A model generated the notes under the pieces. It saw nothing but the letters and a program-made list of their open reading frames with translations. It ran no database searches and was not told where the DNA came from. From Xanthostigma xanthostigma (taxonomy: Eukaryota > Arthropoda > Insecta > Raphidioptera > Raphidiidae), in assembly GCA_963575645.1 (NCBI GenBank), contig OY754466.1, positions 44,486,001 through 44,550,000 on the forward strand: a stretch of 64,000 nt of DNA, read 5' to 3'. The stretch's first letter is position 1; each line of letters starts with the position of its first letter. Of this stretch, positions 35,305 through 46,626 are shown in pieces. The translations under genes were made by a program, and so were the position numbers.

Positions 35305-35732
35305 AACGTTCAATTGTATTTCATTCCAACCAATTGATATTTCTATCTTTGTTTATCATAGATACAGGTATATATAACTTTCTCTTTTCTTATCACTATA
35401 TGAGACAAGATAGCGATCGCTATAGTAAATAATATACTCTCAACTTACTATACCATAATTATTTAATTTTTTTAAATTAATTTTTAAAAATTAATTTTCC
35501 GCACTTAAAACGACCAATAACGCTGTTATATGTTATATAAAACAATAATTGTGAATTTCCAGTGGATATTTTGCATAGCAAGTTATCGTACTCTTACCTA
35601 AATTTATTATTTGCAAATCTTTTTAAGTAGAGGGATTTCTAGGAATCAGCCCGAGACGATATACTTACATAAAAATAAACAATATTAGGTAGGAAGCTGA
35701 CGCACTAAAAAACCATGTCGTCCCAACCTTGG

Positions 35733-36040
35733 TATAATACGCTCCACGGATCTAAAACGTTCGGAAGTTAGTCACAAACAGCATCGCAAAGGAACATTTT
35801 AGGCCGTTACGACTCCCACCACCTCACAGCTACCTGCACGGAACGTGCGCTCGTCGGTGATTAGCCGTGATCGCTCGTTGCCTTTGTCACTTGTCGCCTT
35901 CCTGCTTTAAAGTACAGTCGAGTACGCTATTGTCAAGTTGTTATTGTTATTTCAGTTTTGTTGAGTTGCGAGTTTGTAGTTTTTCAACAGACTGTACAAG
36001 CGCAAGCCCGCATTCGTATCTAACTTCCGAGCCTATTTAA
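35733..36040. mobile_element. TA-type MITE family, copy 2
   Basis: Opens TATAATACGCTCCACGG. The body is the reverse orientation of 12469-12787. The right end fades after CTAACTTCCGAGCC. It interrupts the repeat whose other copy is at 28294-28370. Confidence 0.7.
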
Positions 36041-36068
36041 GTAATTTGGAGCAATTTTTCTTATATGA

Positions 36069-36270
36069 TATATAGGCGGAATCTAGACCCATTTTAAGAT
36101 AAGGGGAATAAAAAATTTCAAAGATGTTAAAAAAATGGTTAAAATTTAAAAAAAATTCTGCCGCTACGTTTTATAGTTCTGTTAGAGCCAAATGACCGGG
36201 AAATACTAGCGGTAGAAATTTTTGACCAATTGCACCCTCCCCAAGCCATTCCTAACAAAGTGGATTTATG
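36069..36270. repeat. Dispersed repeat, copy 2
   Basis: Matches 30947-31190. It is followed by an inverted piece of itself (GGGTGCAATTGGTTAAAAAT at about 36270). Confidence 0.6.
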
Positions 36271-36300
36271 AGGGTGCAATTGGTTAAAAATTTCGATATA

Positions 36301-37088
36301 CTTTTGTCTACGACTGTTATGAGTGAACTACCTAAACTATAATATTTATGTAAATTCCAAATTTTAAATTTACCCCTTGAACATCCACTTAAATCTTGAA
36401 CTCATCTCCTAAAAAAATATATAGGTACCCACAGGTACCTACCAGTTTTTAATTTCAACTGCATCATTTTTAGTAAATATATTCACAAAAACATTCTTTT
36501 CTTTATTTTTGCATTAACTTAAGTTTGGAATTCATGTTTATATTAGCTTTATTTTTGTTTTTTTCGATTCCCATGGTATGTTTACACATCAATGAGACAA
36601 AAATGAACCGGCTCTATACATGTTGCATCGATAAAAGATCAACCATGTAAATGGAGGAATATGTCGACTTCCTTCAGTAAAACAAGTATTTGCACACCAC
36701 CCCTACAAAATAGCTATGCTTTTTGATGCCCGTATAGCAGACGTAAAATGACCTATTTCGTTCTAGTGCGTAAAGTAAAACAAAAAAAGGCCTTCAAACA
36801 GTAATTTCCCTAAGCGACCTATCAACTACCATTGGAAAAGTATGACGATTCATAATGGGCGTAATTTTCATAAACAACCAAATATATGTGAAATTGAAAA
36901 TTGAAAATCTTGAATCTAATTATATGACTCGTGTTTAAACTCACTAACGTTGTTTTTTTACATATCGTCACTTATTCGTCATAATCCTGTTACGATCGAG
37001 GTTAGGTTCGGATGTATTAATTTATTTTAGATTATAGACGCTCGACAACTAAGGTCGTTAGCATCTTAATTAACAAATAGCATCAAAT
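36301..37088. other. Unassigned AT-rich sequence
   Basis: No gene. TATAGACGCTCGA near 37034 recurs at about 21372. Confidence 0.4.
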
Positions 37089-37351
37089 AAAAACGATGTC
37101 ACCAAACTCTTAGAGCTGAGGTAGATCTGAATACAAGACAGCTTAATACTGCTCTAAAAAGGCAAAGCCCAGACTTCATGGGACATAAACTTTTTACCCT
37201 TTTACCGGAGAATATAAAAGGACTTTCTTTTAAATATTTTACAAAATTCACAAAGCAATTTTTGATCTTAGAACCATTTTACAATTTTGACGAATATTAT
37301 ATGTGCAATATGACACAAAGTTTTAAAAAAATATATCCAAATTTACTGTAA
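37089..37351 (+). pseudogene. LINE ORF2 C-terminal fragment
   Basis: An uninterrupted plus-strand reading ends at the TAA 37349-37351 and contains LNTALKRQSPDFMGHKLFTL, LPENIKGLSFKYF and FYNFDEYYMCN. This pattern (F..LP..I......F) resembles the C terminus of jockey-type ORF2. The LINE is 5'-truncated. Its 3' UTR continues to an AATAAAGTTTGAATTAAATTG tail near 41855 after the LTR element inserted into it. Confidence 0.65.
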
Positions 37352-37397
37352 TTCTGTATCATTATATATTTTTGTATCACTTTTTTATTGACGTCTG

Positions 37398-37596
37398 TGT
37401 TCTGTTAAGTTCGGTTGAATTGTATCTATTACCCAATTGTGTAATACCACTATTACACAATTGCGTAATGGAAACTGCATAAAAACGAGAGACGAATCTT
37501 GCATTTTTTTCAGTTAATACTATTGTACTGTTTCAATAAAATAAATACCTTTTCGCAACGAATTATAGTCTAAGTTTATTCTGTTAAAACAACACA
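37398..37596 (+). repeat. 5' LTR
   Basis: Starts TGTTCTGTTAAG and ends AACAACACA. It includes AATAAA signals and an internal hairpin ATTACCCAATTGTGTAAT / ATTACACAATTGCGTAAT. Confidence 0.93.
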
Positions 37597-37609
37597 TGGT
37601 GACAGCGGT

Positions 37610-40600
37610 ATGCCAGATACTCAGCCTATTGTTGTGGGTGGACCAACGTGGTCTATACCATCGTCATTTTCATTTAAAACTGAAGAATGGCCACAATGGA
37701 GTAGACGTTTTGAACGTTATCGAAGAGCATCAGGATTGGGGAAGAAACCAGAACAAGATCAAGTGGACACGCTGATCTATGCTATGGGCGACCAAGCGGA
37801 TGACATCCTGACGTCGTTCAATTTGTCGACGAGTGAAGAAAAATCTTACAAGACGGTGTTCGACAAATTTTCAGAATATTTCGTCAAGAAAGTCAACATC
37901 GTATATGAACGTGTAAAATTCAATCAGAGATACCAAAACGAAAACGAAACAGTGGAAGAATTTGTAAGAGATTTATACGTTCTCGCAAAAAACTGTGATT
38001 TCGGAAATTTACGTGAAGAATTGATAAGAGATAGACTAATCGTGGGCATCCAAAATAGAAAACTGTCTGAATCTTTACAATTGGATTCAGATTTAAGCTT
38101 AGAAACAGCGATAACTCGAGCACGACAAGCTGAAGCAGTTAAACAACAGCAAGCTACTATACGAGGGTCGATCGAATCTGATTTCGCTACAACAGCTAAA
38201 ACCGAGATCGATGCAGTACAACGTCAACGATATCAAAGCAGACAATCAGAAAGGGCACAAAATTGTTCGCGATGTGGACTGACACCACAACATGCCTTTT
38301 CATCATGTCCTGCACGACAGTCCAAATGCAATACTTGCAATAAGAAAGGACATTGGGCTGCGAAATGCCGAACGAAGAATGTCAATACAGTAGAGGAAGA
38401 AGTTTGTCATGAAGATGAAGATTACTATTTCTTGGGAACAATAAACGCAGGCGACAAGCCGTGGAAGGTCGATACTCTTATCAACGGTCAATCTGTATCT
38501 TTCAAAGTTGACACCGGTGCCGACGTAACCATCATTGGAGAAGAACTGTACCAACAATTAAAAGGAATAAAAATCAGTTCAACTTCAAAGCGTCTTTATG
38601 GCCCGGCACAAAGCCAACTACCAGTGAGCGGAGTATTCCAAGCTAAAATTAAGTGGCAAGACAAGGAATACGAAGACAAAATATATGTAGTCAAACAAGT
38701 CCAGGAAGCTTTATTGGGACGCCCCGCTATCAGCTCTTTAGGAATAGTAGCCTTAGCGCAAACAGTGTTCGCAAAGAAACCTGAAGAAGAATATCAGGAA
38801 TTATTTAAAGGGGTCGGTAAAATAAACCAAGTTTACACGCTGCGGTTACAAGAGAATTCAAAACCGTACGCCGTCACACTACCTCGTCGTATACCACTTC
38901 CGCTTAGAACGAAGGTCAAAGAAGAACTATTGAGAATGGAGGCGGATGGAATTATTTCACCAGTCGATGAGCCAACAGAGTGGTGCGCTCCAATAGTGGC
39001 AGTACCCAAGCAAAGTGGACAAATACGCATATGCGTTGATTTCACTCAGCTGAATTTACATGTACTGAGAGAACGACTTCAACTTCCATCAGTGGACGAA
39101 TGTTTAGCTATGATAGGAATTTCGAAGCCGACATTTTTTTCGAAACTGGACGCATGCTCAGGATACTATCAAATACCACTTGATGAAAATTGCAAACTAT
39201 TCACTACATTCATAACTCCGTTCGGTAGGTTTTGTTTTAACCGCCTACCAATGGGACTATCGTCATCAGGAGAACATTTTCAAAAGAGAATGTCTGAAAC
39301 GTTAATAGGAATTAGAGGGGTAGTAAATGTAATGGATGATATTTTGATATGGGGCACAACGATAGAACAGCATGATGACATTCTGCGAGAGGTTCTTCGA
39401 CGTTTAAACGAAAAAGGATTTAAGCTAAACAGAAATAAATGCCAATTTCGTGTGCCAGAAGTTACATTTTTGGGACATCGTATCTCAGCAGAAAAAGGGA
39501 TTCAAACTGACCCGAAAAAAGTAGAAGCCATTAAAAAGATGCCTCGACCTAATACAGTGGCAGGAATAAGACGTTTTTTAGGTATGGTACATTACCACCT
39601 GAAATTTTTGCCTCATTTAGCAAATAAGACGCAACCTCTCAGAGAATTACTTTCAGCGTCCGAGCCTCTTCAGTGGACGTCAGTGCATTCAAAAGCATTT
39701 GATGAGATTAAAATCAGTTTGACACAAGCACCAGCTTTAGCATTCTACGATACGAACAGACTGTGTCGGGTCTTGGCGGATTCCAGCAGTTATGGTCTCG
39801 GAGCTTGCCTTGAGCAGCAGTTAGACAATAAAGAATGGAAAGTCATTGCTTATGCTTCAAGAGCCCTTACTCAAACAGAGAGTCGATACGCACAAATCGA
39901 GAAAGAAGCATTGGCACTTACGTGGGCGTGTGAGAAATTTTCAGATTATTTGATTGGTACAGGATTTCAGCTACTAACCGATCACAAACCATTAGTGGTA
40001 CTTTTAGGAGTAAAACCTCTAAGTGAACTGTCGGCCAGAATTCAGCGATTTCGGATGCGACTGATGCGCTTCAAGTATACCGTCGTTTATGTGCCAGGAA
40101 AAAATCTGTACACTGCAGACACGTTATCTCGAGCACCATTACAAGAAGACGGCGATACAAGGGGCGAAAAGGAAACGGAATTGTTCGTCAAAACTGTCGT
40201 CGCTGAATTACCTACATCAGACAAACTACTAGAAGTAATACGCAGAGCACAACAAACCGATCTACAAACGCAGCGACTTAAAACATATGTTGTCGACGGA
40301 TGGCCAAATAAAGAACAAATGGATATTCGGGACACAAGATTTTATACGGAGCGAGGCAATTTGACTGTGTTAGAAGACCTGTTAGTTCATGGAACAAGAA
40401 TATATATTCCAAAGTCTTTACGCGATCAGATGTTAAATAAAATACATCGGGGACATCTTGGCATCGTCAAATGTCGATCCCTAGTTCGACAATCCATTTG
40501 GTGGCCAGGTATTGCAACAGACGTTCAAACGTTGGTAAATCGATGTGCTACATGTTTGGAACAACGTCAACAACAGGTGGAACCCTTGATTCCAACAGCT

Positions 40601-41476
40601 ACCCCAGAACGACCATGGCAGCTGGTAGGTGCTGATCTATTTCACAGTCATGGAAAAGACTTTCTGGTAGTGGTGGACTATTTTTCGGGATTTCCAGAAG
40701 TTGCTCATCTAGAATCAACAACGGCACATTTTGTCATCGGAAAACTCAAAGTTATATTCGCGCGACATGGAATTCCGGTAAAATTGAGAGCAGACAATGG
40801 ACCGCAATTTAAGTCCCAAGAATTTCAACAATTCGCCACCGACTGGGGTTTTGAACTGGTAACAAGTAGCCCTCATTACGCCCGAAGTAACGGTCGAGCA
40901 GAAGCAGCCGTCAAAACTGTAAAAAGAATTTTCACAAAAGAAACTGATCCGAATATAGGCTTACTTATATATAGGACAACACCATTGGAATCTGGTTCGA
41001 GTCCAGCCCAGCTACTTATGGGTAGACGCCTCCGTACCATAATACCAACAATTGAAGCTAATCTTCTCCCGAGATGGCCAAATCTTGCTGTTCACCGAGA
41101 GAAAACGGAAAGATACCAGCAACTAGCGAAAAACTATCACGACACACGGCATAGAGTCCGAAAACTTCCTGAACTTATTCCCGGTACGCGAGTCTGGGTT
41201 ACAGATCGCTGTGAGTATGGAACGGTTGTCAGAAAGGCAAATGAACCAAGATCATTCTGGATCCAAACGAAACATGGAAACTACAGAAGAAATCGGTCTT
41301 TTTTGATTAGTTCTCCGGATAACAATATATCCGAAGGCGAAGAAGATGACGTATTTGAAACCTATCCTCGGGAAACAAATGAGTTAAGAAATAATCAACA
41401 ACAGTTAAACCAGAACGGATATACTACAAAATCGGGACGAACCGTTAAGCCACCCGAGCGATTCGAGTCAACATGA
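37610..41476 (+). CDS. Gag-Pol polyprotein of the Ty3/Gypsy element
   Basis: A single 1288-codon frame. Residues 1 to about 215 are Gag-like (WPQWSRRFERYRRASGL near the start). Two zinc knuckles follow: CX2CX5HX4C at about 219-233 and CX2CX4HX4C (CNTCNKKGHWAAKC) at about 240-253. The aspartic protease motif DTGAD is at 301-305. Reverse transcriptase spans about 430-600 with VMDDILIWG (Met-Asp-Asp at 575-577). RNase H has LADSSS and TDHKPL at about 720-790. The integrase zinc finger (H...H...CATC) is at about 945-985 and the core follows with GADLF, ADNGPQF and the NGRAEA Glu near 1098. Order PR-RT-RH-IN is Ty3/Gypsy type. Gag and Pol share one frame. Start chosen as the first ATG 13 bases after the LTR. 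It is element-encoded, not a host gene. Confidence 0.93.
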   Translation: MPDTQPIVVGGPTWSIPSSFSFKTEEWPQWSRRFERYRRASGLGKKPEQDQVDTLIYAMGDQADDILTSFNLSTSEEKSYKTVFDKFSEYFVKKVNIVYERVKFNQRYQNENETVEEFVRDLYVLAKNCDFGNLREELIRDRLIVGIQNRKLSESLQLDSDLSLETAITRARQAEAVKQQQATIRGSIESDFATTAKTEIDAVQRQRYQSRQSERAQNCSRCGLTPQHAFSSCPARQSKCNTCNKKGHWAAKCRTKNVNTVEEEVCHEDEDYYFLGTINAGDKPWKVDTLINGQSVSFKVDTGADVTIIGEELYQQLKGIKISSTSKRLYGPAQSQLPVSGVFQAKIKWQDKEYEDKIYVVKQVQEALLGRPAISSLGIVALAQTVFAKKPEEEYQELFKGVGKINQVYTLRLQENSKPYAVTLPRRIPLPLRTKVKEELLRMEADGIISPVDEPTEWCAPIVAVPKQSGQIRICVDFTQLNLHVLRERLQLPSVDECLAMIGISKPTFFSKLDACSGYYQIPLDENCKLFTTFITPFGRFCFNRLPMGLSSSGEHFQKRMSETLIGIRGVVNVMDDILIWGTTIEQHDDILREVLRRLNEKGFKLNRNKCQFRVPEVTFLGHRISAEKGIQTDPKKVEAIKKMPRPNTVAGIRRFLGMVHYHLKFLPHLANKTQPLRELLSASEPLQWTSVHSKAFDEIKISLTQAPALAFYDTNRLCRVLADSSSYGLGACLEQQLDNKEWKVIAYASRALTQTESRYAQIEKEALALTWACEKFSDYLIGTGFQLLTDHKPLVVLLGVKPLSELSARIQRFRMRLMRFKYTVVYVPGKNLYTADTLSRAPLQEDGDTRGEKETELFVKTVVAELPTSDKLLEVIRRAQQTDLQTQRLKTYVVDGWPNKEQMDIRDTRFYTERGNLTVLEDLLVHGTRIYIPKSLRDQMLNKIHRGHLGIVKCRSLVRQSIWWPGIATDVQTLVNRCATCLEQRQQQVEPLIPTATPERPWQLVGADLFHSHGKDFLVVVDYFSGFPEVAHLESTTAHFVIGKLKVIFARHGIPVKLRADNGPQFKSQEFQQFATDWGFELVTSSPHYARSNGRAEAAVKTVKRIFTKETDPNIGLLIYRTTPLESGSSPAQLLMGRRLRTIIPTIEANLLPRWPNLAVHREKTERYQQLAKNYHDTRHRVRKLPELIPGTRVWVTDRCEYGTVVRKANEPRSFWIQTKHGNYRRNRSFLISSPDNNISEGEEDDVFETYPRETNELRNNQQQLNQNGYTTKSGRTVKPPERFEST

Positions 41477-41601
41477 ATATATAACCTGAGTAATGATTAT
41501 AATTTAATATGTATTTATTAATTAACAGTAACATTTATTGTCATTTATTTTGTGAATACTTGTATAAATTTATTTTGAATTATTTTTGTTAAAAGGGAGG
41601 A

Positions 41602-41800
41602 TGTTCTGTTAAGTTCGGTTGAATTGTATCTATTACCCAATTGTGTAATACCACTATTACACAATTGCGTAATGGAAACTGCATAAAAACGAGAGACGAA
41701 TCTTGCATTTTTTTCAGTTAATACTATTGTACTGTTTCAATAAAATAAATACCTTTTCGCAACGAATTATAGTCTAAGTTTATTCTGTTAAAACAACACA
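41602..41800 (+). repeat. 3' LTR
   Basis: Appears identical to the 5' LTR over 199 bp. Preceded by the polypurine tract at 41591-41601. Confidence 0.93.
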
Positions 41801-42127
41801 GTCTGTACAATTTTAATTGTGTTTCTGACTAATAAAGTTTGAATTAAATTGAATTGACATTTGTTGAAAAATGAGTTCATACTGAAACCAACGACAGTAG
41901 TAAGTGCTGCAGCAATAATTTTATTGTCTTTAAGAAATGTTTCCCCCATGTTTTGGTTTCCATAATCTAAAATTCTGGACGGTCAATACATTTTTAGTAA
42001 ATCTTGATCTACTCAAATTCATAAGTTGGTCACTTACTGCCTTTTGCCTTTTTACGGCAGAATAATAGTTATTAAGAGAGTGGAATCAGATCAAGAGGCT
42101 ATAGTGAGCCTGGCGATAGAACGACTC

Positions 42128-42800
42128 CCAAAGCAAAAAAAAATTGGTTGTCTGTAAAGTCGGTTTACGGACGATAGTTTTACGTGATAACGTATTCCGT
42201 AATACATAACCTAAACCTCCCAAAATTTGGTTTCAATCCGCTTATCCTTGGTGTCGGAATGATAAGAAATGTCAAAAGTGACGCTTGCAACTGTCAAAGT
42301 ATTATGTTCTAATAATAATTAGTTATTCCAATACTTAACTTAGAAGGCGTTGCATTTCACAAAATACTAATGTCAAAAAATTGAATTAAACATTAGAAAT
42401 GCAGCCGTTTTCATGTTAAGACAAGACATACGTTATCTTCTAATTTCCATGTACGGCAAACAAAGACGACCGACCGCGTCGCGCCATGCATTAGACAACA
42501 TTGCATTTATACAGCTATTTTTCTATATAAATTTGTATAAAAAAACTGTTTAGGCAAATTCTGTTATACGAAATCTATGTAAAATGTTCTCCTCTTTCGT
42601 TTAAGACTGGTTTCAAACCGATCTGATTTAAATTGAGCGAGAAATTAGCAAAAAGCACGCACAGGGTCAGGCGGAACGTTACGCGTTACGCGTTACGAAC
42701 GTTAGGAACGTTACACTTTTTCGTGCATGCAGCCGGTGTTTTATCAATTTATAAGATTGGTGATTCATCAATTTATAAGACGTTATCACGTCAAAAACAA
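42128..42800. repeat. Dispersed element, copy 2
   Basis: Both ends match 7122-7675: TTGGTTGTCTGTAAAGTCGG at 42144 and GGTCAGGCGGAACG...GACGTTATCACGTCA at 42665-42795. Within the right part, ACGCGTT/GTTACG words are locally amplified (about 42678-42715). The central parts differ from the first copy. Confidence 0.55.
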
Positions 42801-43494
42801 ATGAAAGATTATTAATTCGTTCTTTCAATCTAAGACAGCAGTGATAATTTAAAGCTTAAATATTTATACATTAAAATAAACATCAAGCATATTTTAAAGT
42901 CCAATAAATGTGTAAATAAACTCGAGACACCTACTAAGCACTCGCCTTTTGTCGTTTCATTGTGTTCGACGATTTCGAACACGCATATTTAAATACAGAG
43001 CGTCCCACACGCTCTTCATCAACGAGCCACGTACTTTGCAAAAGGTCTGTCTGTACAAATATTAACGCAGGACTGGCCTAGAAGAACTATTGTATTGAGT
43101 TGTAGAATTACAATAGACTATTACACCGTTTTTTGAAAAGAGTTTTAAATGAACTCTGAAGTGATAAAGAAGTACTACAATTTCTTTAATTTATCATTAT
43201 GAATTTTCGCGCGAAAACGACTCGTGACGGCACTATGATTGTAAATAATAGCGATAGGGCACAGTAACCGTAGTAACACTGTAGAATTAAAAATATTTAA
43301 GATTGGTGTGATTATTACATTACCAGTGTAAGTAAGTATATTATGTAAAACTTTATTAATTTATTTAAACGTATTAATTATCTTAATATATTAGTACTTT
43401 CTGCTTTTACGAAACCGTCTTCCATGATGCGGAATCAATAAAAGACGGGATAGAAGTCTATAAACCTGATAATAACTTCAAAATAACATACACT
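42801..43494. other. Unassigned sequence
   Basis: No gene seen. Confidence 0.4.
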
Positions 43495-43882
43495 ACGTAG
43501 GTACAAATTTTTGATTAACGTCTGATTAGAACTCTTCAATAAATAAAATTATCGACCAATTTTCCAGACAATATATTAACAAAAAATATAATTAATACAT
43601 TAACGTTTCGATCCGGATTTGGATCTTCTTCAGAACGGAAAAAATATAAAAAATAATTAATATTTAATTTCTAATTCGCTTTATATAAAATTCTTTCAAA
43701 ATAATTAATTTTTTTATATAAAGCGAATTAGAAATTAAATATTAATTATTTTTCATATTTTCTAGATCCGTTCTGAAGAAGATCCAAATCCGAATCGAAA
43801 AGTTAATGTATTCATTATATTTTTTGTTAATATATTGTCTGAAAAATTGGTCGATCATTTTATTTATTAATAAACGTAGGTA
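43495..43882 (-). mobile_element. Fold-back retroelement, TSD ACGTAGGTA
   Basis: ACGTAGGTA is duplicated at 43495-43503 and 43874-43882. The 31-nt tail CAAATTTTTGATTAACGTCT... is at the left, then inverted arms (43535-43700 and 43705-43873). Both arms keep the hairpin CTGAAGAAGATCC, loop, GGATCGAAACG (minus 43597-43633, intact; plus 43773-43810, slightly changed). No open frame. Confidence 0.75.
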
Positions 43883-44215
43883 GTTTACAGAGGAAGTGAC
43901 GTCACGCCGGAATCCAACATGGCGAACAGCGTTTTCGACTTTTGAAAGACAGATTAAAAAATACAATTCTTAAAATTGAATTATAAAATTTATAGTGCAT
44001 TATTCTGAATAGAAATCAACCTTTATCGTTTGCTTTTTAGGAAATCTATCAATAAAATGTTTTATTAGATTTATTCTTACATAGTTCAAAAAACTCTATT
44101 TACTATTATAACAAGATTGAGTATTCTAATAAAGACTGGAAACAATCCAAATAATAGATTCTGCAGGCATCAAAGTGGACGCAACCTCTGCGACTCTACT
44201 CATGACATATACGAG

Positions 44216-44534
44216 TAGTACGCGCCACGAGTCTAAAAGGCTCGGAAGCTAGATGCGAATGCGGGCTTGCGCTTGTACAGTCTGTCGAAAAACTACAAAC
44301 TCGCAACTCAACAAAACTAGCATAGCAATAACAACTTGACAATAGCGTACTCGACTGACTTTAAAACAGGAAAGCGACAAGTGACAAAACGAACGATCAC
44401 GGCCAATCACTGATGAGCGCACGTTTCGTGCAGGTAGCTAGGAGGTGGTCGGAGTCACAACGGCTCTAAAATGTGCGTTTGCGACGCTGTTTGTGACTAA
44501 CTTTCGAACCTTTTAGATCCGTGGCGCGTACTAT
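44216..44534. mobile_element. TA-type MITE family, copy 3
   Basis: Inverted ends AGTACGCGCCACGAG and CCGTGGCGCGTACTA. Same orientation and body as 12469-12787. Confidence 0.7.
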
Positions 44535-44637
44535 ACGTAGTAGCTCTGCTTAGAAAACATAGGCCCGAAACTATATCTTCTCTATCCGATGCTCTTCTAG
44601 ACTATCGAAGGCGTTACTGAGGTCGCCAATAAGAAAT

Positions 44638-44925
44638 ATAATAATAATAATAATAATAAATTTATTTTATCAAGTCGGGATACAAAATGTATCCATTTGA
44701 CATGTCAAGTACATTAAAATACATATAGGTACATTATATAAAATATTACAGTCTAAAATCATCTATATTGTAGAGGCACGCTTCAGTCAAGATTACTTTT
44801 ACTTTATTTTTTATTGGTTGAGGTAGAATATTGTAAAATTTTTTACATGTATAGTGAAAATTATTCTAAGAACTGGATAGATTATACTTAGGTAGTCGCA
44901 GTGCTTCTTTATTCCTTGTGTCATA
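44638..44925 (-). mobile_element. LINE 3' end
   Basis: A (TAA)n tail at about 44638-44657. The minus strand reads KNFYNILPQPIKNKVKVILT and then CLYNIDDFRL with a stop, a jockey/CR1-like ORF2 C terminus. The 5' part is absent. Confidence 0.65.
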
Positions 44926-44931
44926 ATTGAG

Positions 44932-45542
44932 GAGCTTGTTTGCAAAACTTGACAAATCCATTTTAAATAAAAATCGAGTTATATATCGTACATCAGTATT
45001 CAGCCCTAAACAAATCGGAATTTCTGGCTATTTTTAATCTAAACTCAACATATCATATACGAATTAAACGACGAAAATGGCGTTTGTGATCAAAAGTTGA
45101 CAAATCCCGGATTTGTCAAGTTTTGATCACGAACGCTATTTTCGTCATTTAATTCGTAATATTATTATGGAATCTCTGATGTTTTATGTGTATTTAAATA
45201 CTCATAAAACGTCAGAGGTTCCATAATAATATCACCTATTTTAATATTGCTCCTTTCTTCCAAAACTTGACATATCCAACATATTTGTTTTCTTAACTTA
45301 ACAAATCCATTGCTTGTTTTCAAAACTTGACAAAACCAAAAGTTTTTTATAAAAAAAAAAATAACCATTTAAATTTAAAATTCCATCTTTGGCTTATTTT
45401 AATACAAAGACTCAGCGCTACCAAACGAGCCCAAAATAAAACAAAAGTTTATCAGTCCTTCGATGTGGCGGGTTTTTTACCTTTTCTGAGGATAATGGTT
45501 CTTTGGATTTGTCAAGCTTTGCAAACGAGCTCCTCAATTATG
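44932..45542. repeat. Large fold-back with two internal hairpins
   Basis: Outer arms of about 40 bp (CATAATTGAGGAGCTTGTTT at 44932 and its complement ending 45542). Inside are two adjacent perfect-looking hairpins, 45057-45149 (GAATTAAACGACGAAAATGG arms) and 45151-45229 (ATTATTATGGAATCTCTGAT arms). The word CTTGACAAATCCA recurs about six times in both orientations. Confidence 0.7.
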
Positions 45543-45939
45543 GTTATCTTAATTCTATTGAAGGATGATATATTTTCTCTGGCATACATTAACAAAAGAT
45601 ATAGATATAGCGACGGCAGAGTAATTATTTTTAAATTTTGGAAAAACTGTTTGCAGTGCTCACGAGGAGCAGCTCGAGCCGGCTCTGAGCAGACATGTGA
45701 GGTCCATCGAAGCAACCCATACAATATACATACAGAGAAATGACTGCAAGAACTGCGATCCAGTCGTCCACATATCGGACCATGTTTGGTGCGAATCAAG
45801 GACTGCCGCCGCCAGTTGACTTGTTAACTGAACGTTATAGTTACGGCCAGGGTTATCGGACTCTCTGCTCTCTTCTCTCTTATTTCGCTCCGGGCAAAAG
45901 GATTCTTCGGGATTTTACAGTTCAACTCGCTGCTAAAGA

Positions 45940-46251
45940 AAGTTCCCTATACAATAAATAAAATTATCGACCAATTTTTCAGACAATTTATTGACAAAAT
46001 ATAAAATTATAATTCAATAAATTAACGTTTCAGCCGGATTTGAAACTTCTTCAGAATTGAGCTAAAAATATAAAAAATAATTATTAATAATTAATTTTTC
46101 TATTTTTAGCTCAATTTTTAGGAAGGCATAAATTCGCACCGAAAAGTTAATTTATTGAATTATAATTTTATATTTTGTCAATATATTGTCCGAAAAATTG
46201 GCTGTTAATTTTATTTATTGAAAACTTAAACAGATTTGTAAGTTCCCTATA
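45940..46251 (+). mobile_element. Fold-back retroelement, TSD AAGTTCCCTATA
   Basis: A 12-nt duplication lies at 45940-45951 and 46240-46251. The arms open CAATAAATAAAATTATCGAC and close with the complement, followed by a short tail AAACTTAAACAGATTTGT. The left arm has an intact minus-strand hairpin (46021-46053: CTGAAGAAG...GGCTGAAACG). In the right arm it is eroded. Confidence 0.7.
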
Positions 46252-46626
46252 GTATGTGGAAGACTTAGGGCCAGAACACACATGCAACTTTTTGTATCGA
46301 GAACCAGCGATTTAACAACTGACCATTTTTACAGTCTTCAAAAAAAGACAGCCATAACGTCTCGAGAGACTTAACCGATTTGAAAAATTTCGACATCACA
46401 CAGCCCTTTCGGAATAGTCCCATATAATTTTTAATTTAAATCGGTTCAGTAGTTTTTAACCTACTAAAAAGAAAGGTTTTTATGTATTTCACATATCTCC
46501 TGCATTTGAGAATCTATTTTGAGGATGATTTTTCTATATATTTTAATAGCTTTTAATTAGCTTTTTTTATAGTTTATTAATCAAATATCAAGAAAAAAGT
46601 ATGCATTGCAAAGCTATTAAAAAGTA
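46252..46626. other. Unassigned sequence
   Basis: No gene recognised. Confidence 0.4.

Larger units (their letters stand above)
37398..41800 (+). mobile_element. Ty3/Gypsy LTR retrotransposon, whole-looking, TSD GTCTG
   Basis: Two 199-bp LTRs (37398-37596 and 41602-41800) were compared by eye and appear identical. GTCTG is duplicated at 37393-37397 and 41801-41805. A TGGTGAC primer-binding start follows the 5' LTR and an AAAAGGGAGGA polypurine tract precedes the 3' LTR. One gag-pol frame fills the inside. Identical LTRs imply a very recent insertion. Gag and enzyme motifs look like the Mag/K02A2.6-type lineage of Ty3/Gypsy (by recollection). No envelope frame is present. It sits in the 3' UTR of a truncated LINE. 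Confidence 0.93.

Noticed and set aside
37920-40335. Minus-strand frames inside the Gag-Pol gene
   Set aside because: Shadows of the long plus-strand coding frame.
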